Positions 16,191 through 23,516 of a DNA stretch of 64,000 nucleotides are shown piece after piece; position 1 is the stretch's first letter; the number at the start of each line of letters is the position of its first letter. The notes under the pieces are model-generated. The model did no database searches and was not told where the DNA came from. It was given only the letters and a program-made list of their open reading frames with translations. The translations under genes were made by a program, and so were the position numbers. This stretch comes from Pseudohoeflea sp964511625 (GTDB taxonomy: Bacteria > Pseudomonadota > Alphaproteobacteria > Rhizobiales > Rhizobiaceae): contig CAZEJG010000010.1 of assembly GCA_964511625.1 (NCBI GenBank), positions 62,001-126,000 on the forward strand, in the 5' to 3' direction.

Positions 16191-16823
16191 TCAATCGGCC
16201 CCGTCGCCCTCGTGATCGTCGCCCTTCGCAAGCCGCAGCGCGAAGTCGCGAACATCCTCGGGCCATTCCGCGACACAGCGTTCGAATCGCGGCATGTCGC
16301 CGGCAAAGAGCGCCCGGCTTGCCTCTTCGAACCCCGGGAGATCTCCGGCCATCGCCTGCATGAAGCGATAGGCTGTCCCCTGTCGTGAGCGTTCGCGCTG
16401 CGCCCCGTCTCCAGCCTTGCGCGCCTGCTCGACAAGACGCCTGAGCGCCTGCGACGCGCCACCGGGCTGATCCCCCAGCCATTCCCAATGCCGGGGCAAT
16501 AATGTGACTTCGCGCGCGACCACGCCGAGTTTCGGGCGCCCGCGCCCGCGTGGTGTGGCTTCCTTTTCCGCTTCGCTCTGCTTGCCTACCGCTGCTTCCC
16601 TGCTCCGCTCGGTCAGTCGCCGGATGACGTCGGCGGTGCTGCCGCGCAGGTCGAGATCGATCACCCCACCATTTGTCTGATCGAAGACCAGGACCGGCTC
16701 GGCCGGGCTCTCCGCCGGAAGAGCGCGGACGGCGAGCGCCACGTCGACGAGCGGCCCCTCGGCGATCATCCGCGTACCAGCGAATGCCGCGCTCGGGCGG
16801 GAAAGCAGATCGTCCATATCCAA
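16191..16823 (-). CDS. DUF2239 family protein, possible autoregulator
   Basis: This 210-residue protein matches the DUF2239 pattern: an N-terminal ~60-residue part (PVLVFDQTNGGVIDLDLRG), then a basic GRGRPKLG linker, and a segment AREVTLLPRHWEWLGDQPG followed by GASQALRRLVEQARK. I read the last segment as a possible ribbon-helix-helix (a strand, then two helices), which would make it DNA-binding; this is inference. The C-terminal ~80 residues are helical and acidic. It diverges from a GIY-YIG gene, and the 101-bp gap contains an 18-bp inverted repeat. ATG 16817 is an alternative start. Confidence 0.75.
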   Translation of the reverse strand: MDMDDLLSRPSAAFAGTRMIAEGPLVDVALAVRALPAESPAEPVLVFDQTNGGVIDLDLRGSTADVIRRLTERSREAAVGKQSEAEKEATPRGRGRPKLGVVAREVTLLPRHWEWLGDQPGGASQALRRLVEQARKAGDGAQRERSRQGTAYRFMQAMAGDLPGFEEASRALFAGDMPRFERCVAEWPEDVRDFALRLAKGDDHEGDGAD

Positions 16824-16838
16824 ACTCCTGACCGGATT

Positions 16839-16885
16839 TTATCATCCGGGTGTAAACAAGCTTGATATTTATACCCGGATGATAA
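16839..16885. promoter_or_regulatory. Near-perfect 18-bp inverted repeat between DUF2239 and GIY-YIG genes
   Basis: The left arm TTATCATCCGGGTGTAAA (16839-16856) and right arm TTTATACCCGGATGATAA (16868-16885) match at 17 of 18 positions. They are separated by 11 bp that contain the small palindrome CAAGCTTG. Each arm is itself partly symmetric around CCGG. The arms cover the AT-rich positions expected for both divergent promoters, so this is most likely a double operator controlling both genes. The regulator is unknown; DUF2239 is the nearest candidate. Confidence 0.65.
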
Positions 16886-16924
16886 TAAAGCGTCCAGAGG
16901 CAAAGCAAGTTCAAGGAGATTCCC

Positions 16925-17260
16925 ATGACCCGTCCGGATCATCGCGCCCTGAGGGCGAGCTACAAGCAGACACCGCGCAAGGCCGGCGTCTACACGATCC
17001 GCTGCCGCCTGACTGACACGAACTGGATCGGAACGTCGCTCGATCTGGAGAAAGCACCCAACCGCCACTGGTTCACGCTGAAGATGGGCAACCACAGCTG
17101 CCCTTCGCTGCAGACGGCATGGAACGCGCATGGTCCGGACGCTTTCGATTTCGAGATCGTCGACACGCTCGACGACGACCTATCGGACATGGCGCGCGAC
17201 AACCTGCTCAAAGAAAAGCGCAACGACTGGGCGAACAAACCCGGGACGGTGCTTCTCTGA
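16925..17260 (+). CDS. GIY-YIG nuclease family protein
   Basis: This 111-residue single-domain protein carries the two half-motifs of the GIY-YIG fold, GVYTI (about residues 21-25) and WIGTS (about 36-40). A basic helix with NRHW and the typical AWNAHGPDAFDFEIVD segment follow. A Glu in DNLLKEKRNDW is a candidate for the conserved acidic residue. There is no attached DNA-binding domain, so it is a stand-alone member whose substrate is unknown. AGGAGA precedes the ATG by 5 bases. It diverges from DUF2239 across a shared inverted repeat. Confidence 0.75.
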   Translation: MTRPDHRALRASYKQTPRKAGVYTIRCRLTDTNWIGTSLDLEKAPNRHWFTLKMGNHSCPSLQTAWNAHGPDAFDFEIVDTLDDDLSDMARDNLLKEKRNDWANKPGTVLL

Positions 17261-17331
17261 GCCGGCTCCGGTCTTGCCCACCGCACCCGGAATCCCGATG
17301 ATGGCGTAACGCTCAATCGAGGCAACAGCCA

Positions 17332-18102
17332 ATGCCGAAAGGCCTTCATTCCCGGATACGCGATCTCTATGAGGGCGATACGACCGCCGCTCATCGCTTT
17401 CGCTACGCGCTGCTGGCCTTCGACGTTGCAACCATCCTCTTCGTCATCGTGACCTCGTTCTTCGAACGAACCGTGGCTGTCGAGATCATGGATTTCGTGC
17501 TGGGCCTGATCATCCTGTCCGACTTTCTCCTTCGCCTGTCGCTGGAAAAGACCGCCCGCTTCCTGCTCAGGCCGGCGACATGGGCCGACATCGCAGCACT
17601 TGTCTCGTTCCTCGCGCCAATCGCCGGCGAAGGTTTCGGTTTTCTGCGGGTTCTCCGGACGGTGCGGCTCCTTCACACCTATCAGCTGCTCGCGCGCCTG
17701 CGGAAGGACTTCGCTTATTTCCGGCATCGCGAGGAAGTCATCCTCGCGGCGATCAACCTTCTCGTCTTCCTCTTCATCACCACAGGCCTGATCTACGCGC
17801 TTCAGTACCGGAGCAATCCGGAGATTGGAAACTATGCCGACGCGCTCTATTTCACCGTGACGACGCTGACGACAACCGGCTTTGGCGACATCACGCTGAC
17901 GGGCACGAGCGGCCGGCTCCTGTCCGTGGGCGTGATGATTGTCGGCGTAACCCTGTTCCTGCGGCTGGCGCAGGTTCTGTTCCGGCCCACCAAGGTGCGG
18001 CATCAGTGTCCGGAATGCGGCCTCAAGCTGCATGATGCGGATGCGGTGCACTGCAAGCACTGCGGCACCACCATCCATATCGAGACCGAGGGCAGCTACT
18101 AG
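17332..18102 (+). CDS. Voltage-gated-type potassium channel with C-terminal zinc ribbon
   Basis: This is a 256-residue membrane protein of the Ion_trans superfamily. There are about six hydrophobic segments, an S4-like stretch with spaced basic residues (FLRVLRTVRLLHTYQLLARLR), a pore loop with selectivity filter TTTGFGD (about residues 180-186) and a last helix (LLSVGVMIVGVTLFLRLAQVLF). The C-terminal ~35 residues are cytoplasmic and hold CPECG and CKHCG, a CxxC pair separated by about 15 residues, i.e. a zinc ribbon. It would form a tetrameric K+ channel. Its stop codon overlaps that of phnN on the other strand (CTAG). Confidence 0.85.
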   Translation: MPKGLHSRIRDLYEGDTTAAHRFRYALLAFDVATILFVIVTSFFERTVAVEIMDFVLGLIILSDFLLRLSLEKTARFLLRPATWADIAALVSFLAPIAGEGFGFLRVLRTVRLLHTYQLLARLRKDFAYFRHREEVILAAINLLVFLFITTGLIYALQYRSNPEIGNYADALYFTVTTLTTTGFGDITLTGTSGRLLSVGVMIVGVTLFLRLAQVLFRPTKVRHQCPECGLKLHDADAVHCKHCGTTIHIETEGSY

Positions 18103-18704
18103 CCCCTTACAAGGCTCTCGGCGGTTTTCCTGAGATAGGCGGCGAAGGCTTCACCGGAGCGTTCGAGCGGCCCGGAATTGTCGATGACGGCATCGGGTTC
18201 GATCGCATCGAGATAGGCTTCGGCCCGGGTGATCCGCGCTTCGATTTCGGCAACGTCCTCGCGCCCGCGCAACCGCAACCTTTCGCGCAACACGCTCCCG
18301 TCGACCCTGACCAGCACCGAGCGCAGGCAGGGAAAAATCGCACCCATCTCCGGATAGGCGGCACGCGAGCCGTTGACCACGGCAAGCCCGCCGTCGGCGA
18401 CGAACCCCTTCATGGAGTCCGGCAGTCCGTAGCGCAAGCCATTCGCCTGCCAATGAAAACAGAACCGCCCGGACTGGACCGCCGCCTCGAAGGCCTCCTC
18501 TGTCAGTGAAAGAAAATCCTCCGATTCCTCATGCGCGGGACGGGTGATCGCGCGGCGGATGAAACGGATGTCGCGCCGCGCTCCGAGCTGTTCACGGGCA
18601 TGGGACAGGAGCGAATCCTTGCCCGACCCGCTCGGCCCCAGGATGACGATAACGCAGCCGCGGATGCCACTCTCCGGTTCGCCTGGCTCTTCGAGCGGCA
18701 TCAC
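18099..18704 (-). CDS. phnN: Ribose 1,5-bisphosphokinase PhnN
   Basis: This 201-residue guanylate-kinase-like enzyme phosphorylates ribose 1,5-bisphosphate to PRPP, the last step of the C-P lyase pathway. Walker A GPSGSGKDS is at about residues 22-30, and the PhnN segments FIRRAITRPAHEESEDFLSL and FHWQANGLRYGLP are present. It overlaps phnM by 4 bp and is the last gene of a three-gene operon. The C-P lyase core genes (phnGHIJKL) are not in this window. Confidence 0.88.
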   Translation of the reverse strand: MMPLEEPGEPESGIRGCVIVILGPSGSGKDSLLSHAREQLGARRDIRFIRRAITRPAHEESEDFLSLTEEAFEAAVQSGRFCFHWQANGLRYGLPDSMKGFVADGGLAVVNGSRAAYPEMGAIFPCLRSVLVRVDGSVLRERLRLRGREDVAEIEARITRAEAYLDAIEPDAVIDNSGPLERSGEAFAAYLRKTAESLVRG

Positions 18705-19840
18705 GCCACCCGGTTGCCGGAACGATGGACGGAGCGCACCACCGGCACCCCGGACGTTCGGCGTACCCGCACGAGATCGGCACGCAAGCCTTCGGCGATA
18801 CGTCCGCGATCGTCGAGCCCGACGGTTTTTGCCGGCGTCGCCGTCACCAGCCGGATGGCCTCGGGAAGCGACATCACACCTTCGTCTTCAGCGAGCACGA
18901 AGGGCGCCTGGATCAGGCTGAACGGCACATAATCCGACGACAGCACATCAAGCACACCACGCTCGGCGAGCGTGCGCGCGGCGATGTTACCTGAGTGCGA
19001 CTTGCCGCGGACCACATTGGGCGCGCCCATCAGCACCGACATGCCGGAAGCGTGCGAGGCGTCAGCCGCCTCAATCGAGGTCGGGAATTCCGCGAGCCGC
19101 ACGCCGAAATGCCGGGCTTCTTCCACATGCTCAAGCGTTGCATCGTCATGGCTGGCGATTGCGATCCCGCGCGCCGAACAAACCTCGGCGATCTGGCGGC
19201 GATGTTCGGCGGAATATTTCTCCGAGGCATCCACCCGGCGCTTGACGAATGCAGCAAACTCCTCGTCCGACAGGCCCCGCTTCTCCTTGTAGTAGAGCGT
19301 GTACTGATCCATCGTCTGGAACTGCCGCTGCCCGGGCGCGTGGTCCATCAATGAGGCCAGGCCCACGAGGTTCTCTTCGCGGAAATCCTCGAACTGCTCC
19401 ATCACGTCGGCGGCGGAGACCTCGCATCGCAGGTGGATGCGGTGCTCGGCCCGCAACCGGTCCTCGTCGCGGGCCTGGGCCAACGCATCGGCGATCGCGC
19501 GCATTTCGCCGGTTTCAAAGCCACCCTCCTCGTCCGAACCGAGCCGCAGGCAGTCGAATACAGTCGTGATGCCCGAGGCGATGATCTGCGCATCATGCGA
19601 CTGGATCGCCGAGATCGCGTTCCAACGCACGCCGGGGCGCGGCGAATAGTGCGATTCGAGGTGATCGGTATGAAGTTCGATCAGCCCCGGAATGAGATAG
19701 TCGCCCTCAAGGTCCTCGCCCGCCCGCGACGCTCCGGTATCGATCGCCGCAATCAGGCCGTCCCGGACCACAAGGCTGCCGGTCACGATCTCGTCTTCGA
19801 GGAAGATACGTGCATTGGAAAATACGGTCTCATTCGCCAT
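18701..19840 (-). CDS. phnM: Alpha-D-ribose 1-methylphosphonate 5-triphosphate diphosphatase PhnM
   Basis: This 379-residue amidohydrolase-superfamily enzyme releases pyrophosphate from the triphosphate intermediate before C-P bond cleavage. The metal-site motif LHTDHLESHYSPRP lies at about residues 57-70. Further conserved parts are RCEVSAADVMEQF, ASHDDATLEHVEEA and LSSDYVPFSLIQAPF. ATG 19840 gives the usual N-terminus (MANETVFSNARIFLEDE); it lies 11 bp inside the end of the DUF1045 gene. It is followed by phnN with a 4-bp overlap, so the operon is tightly coupled. Confidence 0.9.
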   Translation of the reverse strand: MANETVFSNARIFLEDEIVTGSLVVRDGLIAAIDTGASRAGEDLEGDYLIPGLIELHTDHLESHYSPRPGVRWNAISAIQSHDAQIIASGITTVFDCLRLGSDEEGGFETGEMRAIADALAQARDEDRLRAEHRIHLRCEVSAADVMEQFEDFREENLVGLASLMDHAPGQRQFQTMDQYTLYYKEKRGLSDEEFAAFVKRRVDASEKYSAEHRRQIAEVCSARGIAIASHDDATLEHVEEARHFGVRLAEFPTSIEAADASHASGMSVLMGAPNVVRGKSHSGNIAARTLAERGVLDVLSSDYVPFSLIQAPFVLAEDEGVMSLPEAIRLVTATPAKTVGLDDRGRIAEGLRADLVRVRRTSGVPVVRSVHRSGNRVA

Positions 19841-20549
19841 CGGGGGCTGTCTTTCCTGGGGTCTGTGCTGCGAAGGGGTACCGGTCAAGGACGGTGAAAT
19901 CGGAACCCGGCGCTTTTTCGACGAACAGCGTCAGCGCGTCAATCGAGAGAGGATCAGCGAGAACGGGTGCAAAATGCTCCTCGGCCAAAAGCCGCACACG
20001 CTCGGCATCCGTCGCATCGAGGCGGCGCGAAAGGGTCAGATGGAACCCGAAATCCTCGAAAATATAGGGGTAGCCCCAGCGATCGAGATAGCCGCGCTGG
20101 CGCTCGCTCAGCGCCGACGGGTTCCGCCGGGCGCGGTCTTCCGGGGTAAGTGGCGCGCGGAAGCGGTCGAAATGGCGCACCACCTCGGCCGCGAACGCAT
20201 TGAGCGCCTCCGCACCGCGCTGCGGGACAAGCGCCACAAAGCCATGGAGGGTGACGACCTCGAGATGCCCGACCGGAACCGGTGAACGTGACGCCGCAAA
20301 GCCGCTGAGTTCAGCGAGAAGATTGGCTTCGGTTGCGCTCACGTCGAGCGCGAAAGGCGCCTTGATGGTGCCGTGAAAGCCGTATCGCCGCGGCTCGGCC
20401 GTCAGAGCCGCAAAATCTTCGGACGAATATCCCGGAACCTCGGGCTGAGGCACGGCGGCATCGGTCACGCTGTCGCGGCCGAGCCACGCATTCGCCAGAC
20501 GCGCGAAATCCGTCTCGGGCCGCGGCGCATAATAAATTCCGTATCGCAA
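19830..20549 (-). CDS. DUF1045 family 2H-phosphoesterase-like protein linked to phosphonate use
   Basis: This 239-residue protein of the 2H phosphoesterase superfamily has two HxT motifs, GFHGTIKAPF and FGFHLTLSRRL, about 120 residues apart. DUF1045 genes are usually found with phn genes and are thought to hydrolyse cyclic ribose phosphate intermediates, though the exact reaction here is inferred. The start is probably TTG 20549 (RYGIYYAPRPETDF follows), with AGGA 7 bases upstream; the frame stays open to 20738 but that part has no homology-like character. It heads the DUF1045-phnM-phnN operon. Confidence 0.78.
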   Translation of the reverse strand: MRYGIYYAPRPETDFARLANAWLGRDSVTDAAVPQPEVPGYSSEDFAALTAEPRRYGFHGTIKAPFALDVSATEANLLAELSGFAASRSPVPVGHLEVVTLHGFVALVPQRGAEALNAFAAEVVRHFDRFRAPLTPEDRARRNPSALSERQRGYLDRWGYPYIFEDFGFHLTLSRRLDATDAERVRLLAEEHFAPVLADPLSIDALTLFVEKAPGSDFTVLDRYPFAAQTPGKTAPDGE

Positions 20550-20731
20550 AATAGGGTCCTGTTCCTGAAACGGCCGGAGTTTCGGCCATCGCGGCGGGAA
20601 GTTAAAGCCCCATGCGCATCGATTTATGACAGTGGAGCGAATTGTCCGCGGGTGGCTTGTATTCCTCGCGCGCCTGTGGAAAGCGCGAGGAACCGGACCC
20701 GCAAACGCGTGCGGATGTAGAGGATCGCCCG

Positions 20732-21574
20732 ATGACACCGTCCAAGGATATCGCCCGCCTTCTGGAGATCATGGCCGCCCTGCGCGATCCAGAGACCGGC
20801 TGCCCGTGGGATGTCGAGCAGGATTTCGAATCGATCAAGCCCTACACGATCGAGGAAGCCTACGAGGTCGCCGACGCCATCGAGCGGCGCGACTTCGACG
20901 ATCTTTGCGACGAACTCGGCGATCTTCTTCTGCAAGTGGTCTTTCATGCCCGCATGGCCGAAGAGGCGGGACACTTCGCCTTCGGCGACGTGGTCGAGGC
21001 GATCACCGCCAAGATGATCCGCCGCCACCCGCACGTTTTTGCCGTCTCCGACGCGAGCGATCCGGACGCCGTCAAGAAGCAGTGGGCGGAGATCAAGGCC
21101 GAGGAAAAGGCGGCCCGCGCCGCGCGCCGGAAGGAGCGCGGTCTCGATACGGATGAACCTAAGGGCCTGCTCGATGGGGTGCCGCGCGCCCTGCCCGGCC
21201 TGACCGAAGCGCTGAAGTTGCAGGAGACGGCTGGCCGCGTCGGCTTCGACTGGGGTGCGGCCGGACCGGTGCTCGACAAGATCGAGGAGGAAATCGGCGA
21301 ACTGCGCGAAGCAATCGCGGCAGGCAACCACGACGAGGCCGCCGGCGAACTCGGCGACGTCATCTTTGCGCTCGCCAATCTCGGCCGGCACCTGAAGACC
21401 GATCCCGAAAACGCGCTACGTGGCACCAACACCAAGTTCCGCAACCGCTTCGCCCATGTGGAAAGGCGCCTTGCCGAAACCGGCAAGACGCCTGACCAGT
21501 CGTCGCTCGAAGAAATGGACGCGCTCTGGGACGAAGCCAAGACGCGCGGTATCGGCAAGGACAAGCCCGCCTGA
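20732..21574 (+). CDS. mazG: Nucleoside triphosphate pyrophosphohydrolase MazG
   Basis: This 280-residue house-cleaning enzyme hydrolyses (d)NTPs to NMP and pyrophosphate. It has two tandem MazG domains: GCPWDVEQDFESIKPYTIEE then EELGD-type EXXE/EXXD in CDELGDLLLQVVFHA, and a second copy with EEEIGELREAIAA and GELGDVIFALANLGRH. ATG 20732 gives the usual N-terminus; the frame opens at 20642 upstream without support. It ends directly beside the hflX stop codon (no bases between). The mazG-hflX-hfq neighbourhood is conserved in Hyphomicrobiales. Confidence 0.93.
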   Translation: MTPSKDIARLLEIMAALRDPETGCPWDVEQDFESIKPYTIEEAYEVADAIERRDFDDLCDELGDLLLQVVFHARMAEEAGHFAFGDVVEAITAKMIRRHPHVFAVSDASDPDAVKKQWAEIKAEEKAARAARRKERGLDTDEPKGLLDGVPRALPGLTEALKLQETAGRVGFDWGAAGPVLDKIEEEIGELREAIAAGNHDEAAGELGDVIFALANLGRHLKTDPENALRGTNTKFRNRFAHVERRLAETGKTPDQSSLEEMDALWDEAKTRGIGKDKPA

Positions 21575-22945
21575 TCAGTAGTCCTCGGGATCGTCCGCGA
21601 CCACGGTGCCGAGCCTGGCGTCGAGCTCGGCCGATTCGACCGCTGTGATCTCGACCTCCAGCGTCACCGCGCCGTCTTCCTCGTCCTGACGCGACAGCAC
21701 GTGGCTGCGCTCATAGATCCAAGGCAGCAGCGACATCTCGTCCGGCTCGATCCGGATCACCCGCTTTTCGAGCTTGCCCGAAATGCGTCGCTCGATCTCC
21801 GAAAGCAACGCGTCGATCCCCTCGCCCTTCAGCGCTGAAACCACGATCGCGGTGTCGGTACCTCCCGCGCGTTTGGCGAGATCCGCGGCTGCTTCTGGCT
21901 CCAACAAATCGATCTTATTCCAGACCTCCAGAAGCTGGCGACCGTCGCCCTCGCCGCGACCGAGACTTTCGAGAATATCCTCGACGTCTTTCGCTTGGGC
22001 GTTGCGATCGGGGTCCGACATGTCGCGAACATGGAGAATGAGATCGGCCTCGACCACCTCTTCGAGCGTGGCGCGGAAGGCGGCAACGAGATGCGTCGGA
22101 AGGTCGGAGATGAAGCCCACCGTGTCCGACAGGATGACCGTGCCGCCATGGGGCAACTTGAGCCGCCGCAGCGTCGGATCGAGCGTGGCGAACAACATAT
22201 CCTCGGCAAGAACGCCTGACCCGGTGAGCCGGTTGAACAAAGTCGATTTTCCGGCGTTGGTATAGCCGACGAGGGCGACGATCGGGTGCGGCACCTTGCG
22301 CCGCTTCGAGCGGTGGAGCTGGCGCGTGCGGCGCACCTGTTCGAGCTCGCGCTCGAGCTTCAGGATCTTCTCCTGCAGCATGCGCCGGTCGGCCTCGATC
22401 TGGGTTTCACCCGGACCACCCATGAAGCCACCGCCGCCGCGCTGGCGCTCAAGGTGGGTCCAGCTGCGAACCAGCCGACCCTTCTGGTAATTGAGATGTG
22501 CGAGATCGACCTGCAGCACGCCTTCCTTGGTGGAAGCACGCCGGCCGAAGATTTCCAGAATGAGGCCGGTCCGGTCGATGACCTTGACCTTCCATTCGCG
22601 CTCGAGATTGCGCTGCTGAACCGGCGTCAGCGGATGATCGACGATGACGAGACCCGCCTCGCTTTCCTCGACGAGCGCGAGGATTTCCTCGATCTTGCCG
22701 GTGCCGAACAGCGTGCCGGGCTGCGGCTTGGGAACGGGGACGACGAGTGCGGCGGCAATCGTGAGGTCGATCGCGCGGGTCAGACCCACGGCCTCGTCGA
22801 GGCGCGCACTTTCGGACCGCGCCGACAGGCCGTCGGCGGCGTCATCCGCGGGGCGCGACTTGATCACCGGCACGAGCACGATCGCACTCGTTTCCTCTGG
22901 CGTCCGGTCGACGCCGTCGCTCTTTTTCCTGTTGGATTTTGTCAC
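21575..22945 (-). CDS. hflX: Ribosome-associated GTPase HflX
   Basis: This 456-residue GTPase acts on stalled or stress-damaged ribosomes. The N-terminal ~190 residues are the HflX domain (GTGKIEEILALVEES, FGRRASTKEGVLQVDLAHL, GGFMGGPGETQIEADRR). The G domain has G1 GYTNAGKST (about 228-236), G3 DTVGF and G4 NKID. A C-terminal extension of ~60 residues is typical of the alphaproteobacterial form. It lies 23 bp downstream of hfq on the same strand and is convergent with mazG. Confidence 0.95.
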   Translation of the reverse strand: MTKSNRKKSDGVDRTPEETSAIVLVPVIKSRPADDAADGLSARSESARLDEAVGLTRAIDLTIAAALVVPVPKPQPGTLFGTGKIEEILALVEESEAGLVIVDHPLTPVQQRNLEREWKVKVIDRTGLILEIFGRRASTKEGVLQVDLAHLNYQKGRLVRSWTHLERQRGGGGFMGGPGETQIEADRRMLQEKILKLERELEQVRRTRQLHRSKRRKVPHPIVALVGYTNAGKSTLFNRLTGSGVLAEDMLFATLDPTLRRLKLPHGGTVILSDTVGFISDLPTHLVAAFRATLEEVVEADLILHVRDMSDPDRNAQAKDVEDILESLGRGEGDGRQLLEVWNKIDLLEPEAAADLAKRAGGTDTAIVVSALKGEGIDALLSEIERRISGKLEKRVIRIEPDEMSLLPWIYERSHVLSRQDEEDGAVTLEVEITAVESAELDARLGTVVADDPEDY

Positions 22946-22968
22946 GTCAGCTCACGGGCGATTGCGCA

Positions 22969-23214
22969 TCACGAGCCGGACACATCCTCGCCTTCGAACA
23001 TCTGGACCGGCTGGCTCGGCATGATTGTCGAGATCGCGTGCTTATAGACCAGTTGCGAATGTCCGTCACGGCGCAGCAGGACGCAGAAATTGTCAAACGA
23101 GGTGACAACACCGGTCAGCTTGACGCCGTTGATGAGAAAGATGGTCAGTGAGATTTTCTGTTTGCGGACCGTGTTGAGAAACAGGTCCTGCAGATTTTGA
23201 GAGCGCTCCGCCAT
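22969..23214 (-). CDS. hfq: RNA chaperone Hfq
   Basis: This 81-residue Sm-like protein forms hexameric rings that pair small RNAs with mRNAs. The Sm1 motif region (LQDLFLNTVRKQKISLTIFLINGVKLTGVV) and Sm2 motif (HSQLVYKHAISTI) are complete, including the proximal-face Q8, F/Y and K residues. The C-terminal tail is short, as in other alphaproteobacteria. It heads the hfq-hflX operon; a 302-bp upstream gap contains several stem-loops. Confidence 0.97.
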   Translation of the reverse strand: MAERSQNLQDLFLNTVRKQKISLTIFLINGVKLTGVVTSFDNFCVLLRRDGHSQLVYKHAISTIMPSQPVQMFEGEDVSGS

Positions 23215-23516
23215 AGCTTCAATTCTTCCCGTCTTCTTTTTGCCCGCTCACGCGGGAGACCGCCGCCTAACCAGCCCTTGAGACCAAAAAACCGTCTCAG
23301 GCGTTCAAACCGCCTCGCGGCGGCGCTTTTGGGAGTGTCCCCTCAGTTGGCCGCTCTGCACATGACGAAGCGGCCGGATTCCCACCCGGCTGGAATACCA
23401 AGCGAGAAGATCATTCATTTAGGGATTTGTAAATAGCCCATACAGCCGACGGCGCACCGAAAATCAGGCACGATGCGCATCAACTACCTGCAAATTGCAG
23501 GGGTCCGCGGCAGGAA
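23215..23516 (-). promoter_or_regulatory. hfq upstream region with three stem-loops
   Basis: This 302-bp stretch holds no gene that I can support. Read toward hfq it contains GGCCGCT/AGCGGCC (23375-23349, 7-bp stem, 13-nt loop), CCGCC/GGCGG (23323-23310) and TGAGAC/GTCTCA (23299-23279), whose 9-nt loop on the hfq strand has a run of six T. It is probably the hfq promoter and 5' leader. A U-rich loop close to the start codon is compatible with Hfq binding its own mRNA, but this is inference. The part near trkA (23410-23516) shows no evident structure. Confidence 0.4.

Noticed and set aside
14944..16926. A 660-codon open frame on the minus strand opposite the histidine kinase
   Set aside because: It overlaps both the kinase and the DUF2239 gene; the translation is low-complexity Arg/Gly/Ala and carries no motif.
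17289..17313. EcfG-like promoter GGAAT-N16-CGCT before the K+ channel gene
   Set aside because: Two of nine consensus positions differ, including the last C of GGAAC, so the match is within chance for this region.
23341..23402. tRNA-like fold upstream of hfq
   Set aside because: A 7-bp stem is present but there is no acceptor stem, no GTTCGA T-loop and no plausible anticodon arm on either strand.
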